From JACPNO01 sp963825405 (lineage in GTDB: Bacteria > Acidobacteriota > Terriglobia > Bryobacterales > Bryobacteraceae), in assembly GCA_963825405.1 (NCBI GenBank), contig CAWGTB010000015.1, forward strand, positions 124,001 to 188,000: DNA of 64,000 nucleotides. The letters run 5' to 3'. A program made the translations under genes and the position numbers. Position 1 is the stretch's first letter. The number at the start of each line of letters is the position of its first letter. The notes beneath the pieces were generated by a model, which saw only the letters and a program-made list of their open reading frames with translations, did not search any database and was not told the origin of the DNA. Of the stretch, positions 41,372-49,493 are shown piece by piece.

Positions 41372-42764
41372 ATGAGTGAAACCGAGGACACCAAGTCGCG
41401 CCGTGCGTTCCTGAGTGACGCCGGCCGCATCGCCGGGGCTTCGACTCTGGCCGGAATGACGCTGCCGCACGTGCACGCGGCAGAGAACAACACCATTCAG
41501 ATTGCCCTGGTTGGATCGGGCGGGCGCGGCACCGGCGCTACTGAGAACGCGCTGGGAATCAAGAACGGGCCCATCAAGCTGGTGGCGATGGCCGACGTCT
41601 TCCCGCAAAAGCTGAGCGACAGCCACGGACGTCTGCGCGGGCGCTTCGCTTCCCAAATGGACGTGCCGCAGGAGCGCCAGTTCATCGGCTTCGATGGCTA
41701 TCGGCAGGCCATGGACGCACTCAAGCCGGGCGACGTGGTGATCCTGGCGACGCCGCCCGCGTTTCGCTGGGTGCATTTCCGCTACGCCATCGACAAGGGT
41801 TTGAACGTGTTCATGGAGAAGCCGGTCAGTGTGGACGGCCCGACGACGCGGCGCATGATCGCGCTCGGCGAAGAGGCGGGGCGCAAGAACCTGAAGGTCG
41901 GAGTCGGCTTGATGGTGCGGCACTGCCGGGCGCGCCAGGAACTGCTCAAACGCATTCGCGACGGGCAGATCGGCGACATCGTGGCGATGCGCGGCTACCG
42001 CATGGGGTCGGGCGGCGGCACGGCGCCGGTCAAGCCCGAGGGCATCACCGAACTCATGCACCAGATTCGCCTGTTCCATGCATTTCTATGGGCTAGCGGC
42101 GGCGTTTTCAGCGACTACTACATCCACCAGATCGACGAGCTTTCCTGGATGAAAGGCGCGTGGCCGGTGGAGGCGATGGCGCGTCGGCGGCCGTCATTAC
42201 CGCGGCAATTCGGTCGACCAGAACTTCGATGTCTACTCGGTGCAGTACACCTACGCGGACGGCACGCGCCTGTTCTTCGATGGCCGCAACATGCCGGAGG
42301 TTCACAACGAATTTGCCAGTTACATTCACGGCTCGAAGGGATCGGCCGTGGTTTCCACCGACTCGCACACGCCGGGACGCACCCGCATTTACAAAGGGCA
42401 GAACATCTCGCGCTGGCAGAGCGGCCAGAAGGAACCGGACCCGGAGAATCTGCTGTGGGCGTTTCCGCAGCCCGAGCGCTCGCCCTACGACTGGGAGTGG
42501 GACGACCTGATCGCCGCCATTCGCGGCAACTACGCCTACAACGAAGTCAAGCGCGGCGCCGAAGCCAGCCTGGTTGCATCGATGGGCCGCTTCGCCGCGC
42601 ATACCGGCCAGATCGTGACGTTTGACCATATGATGAATCACGATCACGAGTTCGCGCCCGACGTGGACAAGCTGACCTTGGATGGGCCGGCGCCGTTGCG
42701 CGCCGACGCTGATGGCAAGTATCCGCTGCCGGAGCCGGGCATCAAGAAAACGCGCGAATACTAG
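41372..42764 (+). CDS. Secreted Gfo/Idh/MocA-family oxidoreductase (frameshifted)
   Basis: About 463 residues. The N terminus SRRAFLSDAGRIAGASTLAG is a Tat-type signal, so the folded, cofactor-loaded protein is exported. The Rossmann motif is QIALVGSGGRGTGATENALG, and the family signature is VFMEKPVSVDGPTTR. The frame slips near 42178; removing one C gives VGGRHYRGNSVDQNFDVYSV. The ending LEKTREY-like region (PLPEPGIKKTREY) is usual for this exported subfamily, common in Planctomycetes and Acidobacteria, whose substrates are unknown glycans or glycosides. Divergent from the GH51 gene, followed by the CBM9-like gene. Confidence 0.87.
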
Positions 42765-42776
42765 ACCATCTCCACC

Positions 42777-43580
42777 ATGCCAAGCTACACGTGCTACCGC
42801 AGCCGTGAACCGATTCATGTTGACGGCGTGCTGAACGGAGCGGCGTGGAAAAAAGCGCCGCGCTCGCCTCGCTTCGTCGACGTCGTGACGGGCGAGCCAG
42901 GACCGTTCGACACGCGCGCGTCTTTGCTATGGGATGACCAGAACCTGTACATCGGCTACTGGATCGAGGAGCCTTTCCCCGAGGCGCATCTGACGACGCG
43001 CGATTCGCTGATCTTTTTTGAAAACGACGCCGAGGTATTTATCGACGGCGGCGACACCTACTACGAGTTCGAGATCAACGCTCTGGGCACGATCTACGAA
43101 GTTTTCTACGTATGGAAAGACGCTTACCAGAAGAGCGGGTTCGCCAAGCAACCGGAGTTCGACGTTCTCAAGAAAGATGCCGTCAGTTTCGGCGGGAACT
43201 TCGACCGCGGCGAAGCTTTCTGGCGGGGTAAGCATCCTCGCGGGTTGCGCTGGGCGTTTCTCGATTGGGACTTTCCGGGCCTGCGTTCCGCCATCGCCAT
43301 CGAGGGAAAACTGAACGACCGCTCGACGGTGAGCCGCGGCTGGACAGTGGATTTGGCTTTCCCCTGGGCTGGCATGAAGTGGCTGGCTAATGGACGTCCG
43401 CTGCCTCCCAAAGACGGCGATGTGTGGCGCCTGTTCTTTGCTCGCTACGAAAAAATGAACTTCGGCGGCAATGAAGTGCATGCCGGCTGGTCGTGGGACA
43501 AGATCGGCGACATCGACAATCATGCTCCCGAGCGCTGGACGCCGATTCAGTTCTCAAATCGGTTCGTACAGGATTTGTGA
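42777..43580 (+). CDS. Carbohydrate-binding family 9-like protein
   Basis: 267 residues, intact. YRSREPIHVDGVLNGAAWKK, followed by TRASLLWDDQNLYIGYWIEE and NDAEVFIDGGDTYYEFEINA, is the DOMON/CBM9-like beta-sandwich pattern. It matches the CBM9-like proteins that stand alone in acidobacterial and planctomycete polysaccharide loci. No signal peptide is visible at this start. It is 12 bp downstream of the exported oxidoreductase and 1 bp before the SDR gene, so the three are probably co-transcribed. It may bind sugar or haem. Confidence 0.8.
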   Translation: MPSYTCYRSREPIHVDGVLNGAAWKKAPRSPRFVDVVTGEPGPFDTRASLLWDDQNLYIGYWIEEPFPEAHLTTRDSLIFFENDAEVFIDGGDTYYEFEINALGTIYEVFYVWKDAYQKSGFAKQPEFDVLKKDAVSFGGNFDRGEAFWRGKHPRGLRWAFLDWDFPGLRSAIAIEGKLNDRSTVSRGWTVDLAFPWAGMKWLANGRPLPPKDGDVWRLFFARYEKMNFGGNEVHAGWSWDKIGDIDNHAPERWTPIQFSNRFVQDL

Positions 43581-43581
43581 A

Positions 43582-44301
43582 ATGGATCCGCGAGGCAAAA
43601 CGGTAATCGTGACCGGCGCCTCAGCCGGTATCGGGCAGGCTCTGGCGCGTGCTTTCGTGGCTGCGGGAGCGAACGTTGTGCTGGCGGCGCGCAATCTGGA
43701 AGCACTCCAATTACTGGCGAAGGAACTCGGCCAGGAACAGACGTTGGTGGTCCCAACCGACGTGACCCGGCGGGAGCAAGTTGACGCATTGGTGGGCCGC
43801 ACCGTCGAGCGATTCGGAAGGCTGGATGTGCTGGTAAACAACGCCGGCATCGGCATGATGAGCACGGTCGCCGATCTCGATCCCGATGAATTTCTGCAAT
43901 TGTTCCAGGTCAATCTTATGGGCCCGCTTCTCGGGATGCAGGCAGCGATCCGGGCCATGCGCAAGACCGGCGGCGGAACGATTGTGAATATTTCATCGGG
44001 GACATCCCGAATTGTCGTGCCGTTTCTCGGCGGCGCTTACCCGGCGCTGAAGCGCGCTCTGGAAATTATGTCCGACTACGCCCGCCTTCAACTGGTGGAC
44101 GAGCAGATCAAGGTTCTCGTCGTTCTTCCCTATATCACCGCGACGAACTTCACCGCTAACGCTCTCGGCCGCCAGGACGCCGCCACCTATATTGGTGTGC
44201 GCCGGAATTTGCCGCCGCCGCATACGGCGGAGTTTGTTGCAGAGAAGGTGCTGGAAGGCCTGCGGAGCGATGCGACGGAGATCAGCCTGGTTCCGGCGTG
44301 A
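43582..44301 (+). CDS. Short-chain dehydrogenase/reductase
   Basis: 239 residues, intact, ATG 43582. The cofactor motif TVIVTGASAGIGQALARAFV (T-G-x3-G-x-G) is at residues 7-26. NNAGIGM, the catalytic serine in IVNISSGTSRI and the Y-x-x-x-K pair in GGAYPALKRAL are present. Classical SDR size. Arginine in ARN after the second strand suggests NADP preference. Substrate not predictable; the last gene of the small sugar-related operon. Confidence 0.88.
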   Translation: MDPRGKTVIVTGASAGIGQALARAFVAAGANVVLAARNLEALQLLAKELGQEQTLVVPTDVTRREQVDALVGRTVERFGRLDVLVNNAGIGMMSTVADLDPDEFLQLFQVNLMGPLLGMQAAIRAMRKTGGGTIVNISSGTSRIVVPFLGGAYPALKRALEIMSDYARLQLVDEQIKVLVVLPYITATNFTANALGRQDAATYIGVRRNLPPPHTAEFVAEKVLEGLRSDATEISLVPA

Positions 44302-44345
44302 GCGCTTGCGTGGGATACAATCCGAGGTACAAGAGGGAGTTCAAA

Positions 44346-45408
44346 ATGCAGAGAGCAACGATCGCAACGCTGATCGCCATTGGTTTGATCGCGTCGGCGC
44401 CGCGAGTGGCGCGAGCCCAGTCCAAAACCGCCGGTGAAGCTTTCAAGAACGTAACTCAACTCAAAGACATCCCTGCTGACCAGCTCATGCCGTCCATGCA
44501 ACTCATCGCCATCGACCTCGGCGTCGAATGCGCTTTCTGCCACGTGCCGGGAAAGATGGAACTCGACGATAAGGGGACCAAGAAAACCGCACGCGCCATG
44601 ATGGCGATGACCGGCGGAGATCAACAAAACCAATTTCGGCGGCCGTCAGCAGATGACCTGCTATTCCTGCCATCGCGGCGCCGAGCATCCCATGGGCACG
44701 CCGGCCGTACTCGATTCGGATATGCCCGCGCGGCCCACGCCCGCCGCTGCCACGCCGGAGGCGGCTGCGGCAACGGTAGACCAGATTATCGACAAGTACA
44801 TCGCCGCTCTCGGCGGAGCCGATGCTATTCACAAGGTGACCAGCCGAATCATGAAAGGCAGCATCGTGGCGGGTGGCAGCCAGACGCCGGTCGAGATCGT
44901 CACCAAGGCTCCGAACAAGCGGATCACAATCACCCATTCCGCGAACGGCGATAGCTTCACGGCATTCGATGGTTCGATGGGCTGGATGGGTAGCAGCGGG
45001 CGCCCGATGCGTGAGATGTCCGCGGCAGAATCCGGAGCATTTGGACTGGACGCCGAGTTCTATCTGGCGCTTCGCCTCAAGGAGCTGTTTCCTCAGTTGC
45101 GCCGAGGCCGGCCGGAAACTATTGCCGGCGTCGAGTGCGAAACACTTTTCGGATCTGGTCCCGGACATCCACCCGTGCGGCTATCCTTCGACAAGTCGTC
45201 GGGGCTTTTGCTGCGCCTGGTGCGTTACGCGGAAACGCCGGTGGGCCGCAATCCAACCCAGATCGATTACGCCGATTACCGGGAAGTGGACGGCGTGAAG
45301 ACTCCGTTCAAATGGACCCTCGCCCGGCCCAACGGGCGCTTTACCATTCAGATCGCGGATCTCGCGAATAACGCTCCGGTCGACGACGGAAAATTCGCCA
45401 AGCCTTAA
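44346..45408 (+). CDS. Dihaem reaction-centre-type cytochrome c fused to a lipoprotein-sorting-like domain (frameshifted)
   Basis: About 353 residues. Signal peptide ATLIAIGLIASAPRVARA. Residues about 25-125 resemble the photosynthetic reaction-centre cytochrome c subunit family found widely in acidobacteria, with haem motifs CAFCH (VECAFCHVPGKMELDDKG) and CYSCH (QQMTCYSCHRGAEHPMG). A base inserted near 44624 breaks the frame between them. From about residue 140 the protein continues as IIDKYIAALGGADAIHKVTS and DGSMGWMGSSGRPMREMS, like an outer-membrane-lipoprotein-sorting or similar beta-sheet domain. The fusion suggests a periplasmic electron carrier tethered to another role. No photosynthesis genes are nearby. 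Confidence 0.82.
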
Positions 45409-45418
45409 CGGCGTTCTC

Positions 45419-46927
45419 GTGCGGCGGCTGGACGGTCAGGTCTACAAATTGGCGATCTTTTGCCATCGCTGGTTAGGCCTCGCCTCGTGCCTGCTGTTCG
45501 TGATGTGGCTGACCTCCGGAATGGTTCTGATGTATTGGGATTTCCCCAGCGTCAGCCCGGAGGAGCGCTTTGCCAAAGCGGCGAGCTTGACGCCGTCAGC
45601 GATCCACATTTCTCCCGAAACGGCTTTCGCCGGCCTGCGGCAGGACGCGCCGGACCAGGCGTTGTTGGCTATGCTCGATGGCCGTCCGGTTTATCGTTTT
45701 CGCAGCCAAGGCTCCGAGACCGTGGTCCGCGCCGACGACGGGGAAACGCTCCACGGCATTCCCCGGGACACGGCTCTTCGCATCGCCTCTGCATGGACGG
45801 GTCAACCTGCCAGCGCAGCCCGCTTCGAAGGAACTCTACATCAACCCGATCAATGGACGGTGAGCGGCGAGTTCGACACGCTCCGGCCGCTGCTGAAATA
45901 TTCCTGGCCGGATGGCGAGGAAGTCTACATCTCGCAGGCCACCGGCGACGTCGTGCAGCACACTACGCGAGGCTCCCGCATCGCGGCTTATTTCGGCGCG
46001 ATTCCACATTGGCTTTACTTCACTCCGCTGCGGAAACACGAACCGTTGTGGACCAAGGTTGTCATCTGGGCGTCAGGGATCGGTACGGTGGCGAGCCTCC
46101 TCGGCCTGATCGCCGGCATCGGCATGTATTCGCCGTCCAAACGCTATCGCTTGCAGGGAGAGCCCACCGGAATTCCGTACATAGGATTCAAGCGCTGGCA
46201 CATGATGCTGGGGCTCCTGTTCGGCGTGGTGACCTGCACTTGGGTTTTCAGCGGCATGCTTTCCATGCAGCCGAGGTTTGTGGGAATCGAATCTGACGCG
46301 CTTCGCATTGCCAACGCATTGCGCGGTCGACGGCTTGCCATGACGGCATTTCAGCCGAAGCCGCCCGGCGCGGCCCTGCTACAAGGTGCCGGCCTTAACG
46401 TCAAAGAACTGGAGTTTGTGTTTTTCGGCGGACAGCCCAACTACCTGGCACGAGAGTCGCCGCGGCGTTCCCGCATCGTTCCGATTGAGGGAGTAGCGGC
46501 GGAACAGTTTGACGGCGCGCGCATCCTGCAATTGATCGCTGCCGCGAGCCGCCCGGCCGCCGTGTCGGAAACCCGCTTGGTGACCAAATACGAAGCCTAC
46601 TATCTTGACCGCCACCAGCAGCATCCCCTACCGGCGTTGTTCGTGCGTTTGAATGACCCCCAGAACAGCATGTTTTACATCGACGTGAAGACCGCGCGCA
46701 TCGTGGAAAGTTACGACGGCCGGTCGCGCTGGAACCGATGGCTGTATCACGGCCTACACTCGTGGGATCTGCCGTGGCTCTACCGCAACCGCCCCGCCTG
46801 GGACATCGTCATTCTGGTTTTGCTGCTGGGCGGCACGTGCTTGTCCGTGACATCGGTGATCATTGGTTTCCAGCTCTTGCGGCGCACCCTGGTAGCGGCC
46901 TGCAAATCGACCAGAACTCCGTGGTAG
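45419..46927 (+). CDS. PepSY-associated membrane protein
   Basis: 502 residues, intact, GTG start 11 bp after the cytochrome stop. The first helix, KLAIFCHRWLGLASCLLFVMWLTSGMVL in pattern, carries the His-Arg-Trp-x-Gly signature of PepSY_TM proteins. Further helices are near residues 215-240, 262-285 and 465-490, with two periplasmic PepSY-like regions between. Related proteins occur in siderophore or haem reduction and flavin-linked reductases. Here, next to a dihaem cytochrome, a membrane electron-transfer role is plausible but not shown. Confidence 0.8.
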   Translation: MRRLDGQVYKLAIFCHRWLGLASCLLFVMWLTSGMVLMYWDFPSVSPEERFAKAASLTPSAIHISPETAFAGLRQDAPDQALLAMLDGRPVYRFRSQGSETVVRADDGETLHGIPRDTALRIASAWTGQPASAARFEGTLHQPDQWTVSGEFDTLRPLLKYSWPDGEEVYISQATGDVVQHTTRGSRIAAYFGAIPHWLYFTPLRKHEPLWTKVVIWASGIGTVASLLGLIAGIGMYSPSKRYRLQGEPTGIPYIGFKRWHMMLGLLFGVVTCTWVFSGMLSMQPRFVGIESDALRIANALRGRRLAMTAFQPKPPGAALLQGAGLNVKELEFVFFGGQPNYLARESPRRSRIVPIEGVAAEQFDGARILQLIAAASRPAAVSETRLVTKYEAYYLDRHQQHPLPALFVRLNDPQNSMFYIDVKTARIVESYDGRSRWNRWLYHGLHSWDLPWLYRNRPAWDIVILVLLLGGTCLSVTSVIIGFQLLRRTLVAACKSTRTPW

Positions 46928-46967
46928 TGTTGGCAGATCAGAAATTCAAGAAGAGGGAGGATGACGT

Positions 46968-47795
46968 ATGGATTGGAACAATATCGTCAAGATGATTGAA
47001 GCGACGCTCACCGGAGTTGGCTTGCAGGTGCTGGGCGCGATCGCTCTTTACATTGTTGGCCGATGGTTGATCGGCTTCGCGGTAGGTCTGCTCCAAAAAG
47101 CTCTTGCCGGGCAGCATATCGAACCGACATTGATGCGCTTCCTCGGCAATACGATCGCGGTGATTCTGAATATCACGCTGGTGATCGCGATTCTGGGCTA
47201 TTTCGGAGTGCAGACGACCAGCTTTGCAGCCCTTTTAGCGGGCGCGGGGCTGGCGATCGGATCGGCTTGGGGCGGGTTGCTGGCGAACTTCGCAGCCGGC
47301 ATCTTCCTGGTGGTGCTGCGTCCGTTCAAGGTCGGCGATTTCATTTCTGCCGGCGGAATCACGGGCACGGTCGAAGCGGTGGGTCTCTTCGTCACCAAGA
47401 TCGACACGCCGGATAACATTTGCACCTACGTCGGCAACAACAAGCTGTTCGCGGATAACATCCAGAACTACACGACGAATGCGTACCGCCGGGTGGATCT
47501 GTCGGCCCAGATTGCGGGCGAGGCGGACCCGAAACAAGTGATCGCCGCTCTCAAGCAGAGGATCAAGCAAATTCCCAACGTGATTGCGAAGCCGGAACCG
47601 GATGTGGTGATTGCTTCCTTCACGGCGGTAGGACCGGTGCTGGCGATCCGGCCTTACACTAATAACGATTTCTATTGGCAGGTCTATTTCGACACCAATA
47701 TGGCGATTCGCGAAGTGCTGGGTGACGGCACATTCCCGGCTCCCATGCCTGTTTTCGGGATACAGCAGATCAACGAAACGGCGCCGCGGGCATAA
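46968..47795 (+). CDS. Small-conductance mechanosensitive channel (MscS family)
   Basis: 275 residues, intact, ATG 46968 with GGGAGG upstream. Three membrane helices come first. The pore helix region reads GAGLAIGSAWGGLLANFAAG, rich in Gly and Ala as in MscS TM3, and is followed by RPFKVGDFISAGGITGTVEA, the start of the beta domain. It opens under membrane tension to release solutes. Size and motifs are those of the short E. coli-type channel. Confidence 0.92.
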   Translation: MDWNNIVKMIEATLTGVGLQVLGAIALYIVGRWLIGFAVGLLQKALAGQHIEPTLMRFLGNTIAVILNITLVIAILGYFGVQTTSFAALLAGAGLAIGSAWGGLLANFAAGIFLVVLRPFKVGDFISAGGITGTVEAVGLFVTKIDTPDNICTYVGNNKLFADNIQNYTTNAYRRVDLSAQIAGEADPKQVIAALKQRIKQIPNVIAKPEPDVVIASFTAVGPVLAIRPYTNNDFYWQVYFDTNMAIREVLGDGTFPAPMPVFGIQQINETAPRA

Positions 47796-47798
47796 TCT

Positions 47799-47872
47799 TC
47801 TCCTGTCGTCCCGCTGACCTTCAGCAATTCTTCAGTACCGCGTGTTCAGATGGGCAGAGAGACGACAGGAGA
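47799..47872 (+). promoter_or_regulatory. 12-bp inverted repeat that could hide a Shine-Dalgarno
   Basis: TCTCCTGTCGTC at 47799-47810 is the exact reverse complement of GACGACAGGAGA at 47861-47872, with 50 bases between. The right arm contains the ribosome-binding AGGAG of the next gene (ATG 47878). Pairing would block translation initiation, so this may be a translational switch. Confidence 0.5.
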
Positions 47873-47877
47873 CTTCT

Positions 47878-48966
47878 ATGCACCGTGGGTTTCTGGCACT
47901 AACTGCAGCATTGATGATGTTCGTGGCGGCCGGATCGGCCTGGCAGGCGAATCCAGGGCCTTACAAAGTGGTAAAGACCGTGAAAGCCGGAGGTTTGGGC
48001 GGCTTCGATTACATCTACGCCGATGTAGCTGGAGGCCGTTTGTATATTCCGCGCGGCGCCCAGCCCACGGCAACACCGCCGGTGACCGCGCGGATCACAG
48101 TTTTCGACCTCGACACGCTGGGGCCCGTGGGGGAAATTCCCGATACGCGAGCCAACGGCGCAGCGGTGGATGCCAAATCAGGCCATGGATTCGCCAGCAG
48201 CAAACCCGTGGCCATGTGGGATACCAAAACCCTGAAGCTCATCAAAACCATCGAAGTGCAGGGCAATCCGGACGGCATTCTCCACGATCCGTTCAATCAG
48301 CGCGTCTATGTGCTTAGCCATCAGGCTCCCCACGTTACGGTCATCGACGCCGTAAGCGGCGATGTGCTGGGAACGCTCGATCTCGGCGGCGCACCCGAGC
48401 AGGCTGTCACGGATGGCAACGGCCACATCTACGTGGATGTCGCCGACAAAGCCAATGTCGCGGTAATCGATGCCAAAGCCATGACGGTGACGGCGCATTA
48501 CGATCTCGGCGACAAAGGCAGCGGCCTGGCAGGATTGGCCATGGACGTGAAGAATCAGGTGCTCTTCGTCGCCTGCCGGAACTCGGGCGCGCCTCCGGCC
48601 CAGCCGCCGCAGCCCAGGATGGTCATCCTCAACGCTAAGGACGGCAAAATTCTGACGACTCTGCCGCTGGCCGGTGGCTCGGATGGCGCGGTATTCAATC
48701 CCGCCACAATGGAAGCCTTCAGCACGCATGGCAACGGGACGCTCACTGTAATCCGGGAGACCGGTCCAACCAGCTTCGAAGTAGAGCAGAACCTGGATAC
48801 GATGATGGGCGCCAAGACGCTCACGCTGGATACCAGGACCAACCACATCGTGACCATGGCCGCGGAGTATGGACCGGCTCCGGCCGACGCGCCGCCGACG
48901 CCACGCGGACCCGCGCGCGGCCCGATGCTACCTCATTCGTTCACGATTCTGGTGGTCGGGAAGTAG
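47878..48966 (+). CDS. Secreted YncE-like beta-propeller protein, copy 1
   Basis: About 362 residues from ATG 47878, preceded by AGGAG. Signal peptide GFLALTAALMMFVAAGSA. Blades of the YVTN/NHL type repeat about every 40-45 residues: GGFDYIYADVAGGRLYIPRG, HDPFNQRVYVLSHQAPHVTV, TDGNGHIYVDVADKANVAVI, FNPATMEAFSTHGNGTLTVI. The C terminus YGPAPADAPPTPRGPARG then LPHSFTILVVGK is shared with the paralogue at 51761. Such propellers bind DNA, metals or proteins, or have lactonase activity. No catalytic residues are recognised. Confidence 0.82.
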   Translation: MHRGFLALTAALMMFVAAGSAWQANPGPYKVVKTVKAGGLGGFDYIYADVAGGRLYIPRGAQPTATPPVTARITVFDLDTLGPVGEIPDTRANGAAVDAKSGHGFASSKPVAMWDTKTLKLIKTIEVQGNPDGILHDPFNQRVYVLSHQAPHVTVIDAVSGDVLGTLDLGGAPEQAVTDGNGHIYVDVADKANVAVIDAKAMTVTAHYDLGDKGSGLAGLAMDVKNQVLFVACRNSGAPPAQPPQPRMVILNAKDGKILTTLPLAGGSDGAVFNPATMEAFSTHGNGTLTVIRETGPTSFEVEQNLDTMMGAKTLTLDTRTNHIVTMAAEYGPAPADAPPTPRGPARGPMLPHSFTILVVGK

Positions 48967-48971
48967 GCGTG

Positions 48972-49246
48972 CTATAGACCGTCCGCTGTAACCGTGACCT
49001 TTTGCATCAACGTAGGCAACCGCAGACTCGGATCTATTTCGATTTGGTCGCCAGCGGACAGGATCAAGACCGGCTTGGTCGAATGGCGCGAAGCCCTTGG
49101 AACTGACTGTCACCTTGTATGCGCCGGGCGCCAGGCAGTGACTTCGAAGTCGCCGTTCCCGTTAGCGGAGAACGCCGCCGACCAGGGACAATTGTATATA
49201 GGAACCTTTGCGCCCGGCACAAAGGAATAGAAAACTCTTTTTTCAT
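48972..49246 (-). pseudogene. Degraded carboxypeptidase-regulatory-like domain
   Basis: No long open frame, but the minus strand joined across two shifts (near 49130 and 49065) reads VPGAKVPIYN, NGNGDFEVTALAPGAYKVTV, SSKGFAPFDQAGLILSAGDQ and QKVTVTADGL before a stop at 48972-48974. This is the pattern of the N-terminal regulatory domain of TonB receptors and related secreted proteins, such as residues 46-120 of the receptor at 9692. Nothing beyond the domain is present. It is either a remnant of a larger receptor or a short domain-only protein damaged by sequence errors. Confidence 0.5.
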
Positions 49247-49493
49247 TTGTTTTTTTCCGTCTCTAAGTCAGTAAAGCCTTTTGGTCCAGAGTCGTTGCAA
49301 CCACACCACAAGGTCGCGGCCCACGAAGGCGATCGCGCAGGGCGCGCTCCAGCCGCAACAGAGAAGAGCCGCGAGTTTGCCGATCGTGAAGACGAAGGTC
49401 ATGGATGTGCTGAATGAAAGGACGACGGCGAAAGACGGATAGCTACCGCGCGCTCGTAAGGCTCTGTAAGGACTTGTAAGGAAAACGACGGCG
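49247..49493. other. Intergenic stretch with little recognisable content
   Basis: With the preceding pseudogene this makes about 530 bases without an intact gene. A 44-codon minus-strand frame at 49268-49402 (MTFVFTIGKLAALLCCGWSA, then IAFVGRDLVVWLQRLW) is hydrophobic but has no ribosome-binding site and no known family. Three hexamers GTAAGG stand exactly 10 bp apart at 49456, 49466 and 49476. Confidence 0.4.

Noticed and set aside
39679..42079. Long open frames antisense to real genes, for example opposite the secreted Gfo gene and the DUF1549 genes
   Set aside because: They are by-products of high GC content. They lack ribosome-binding sites and recognisable domains, while the opposite strand carries clear protein families.
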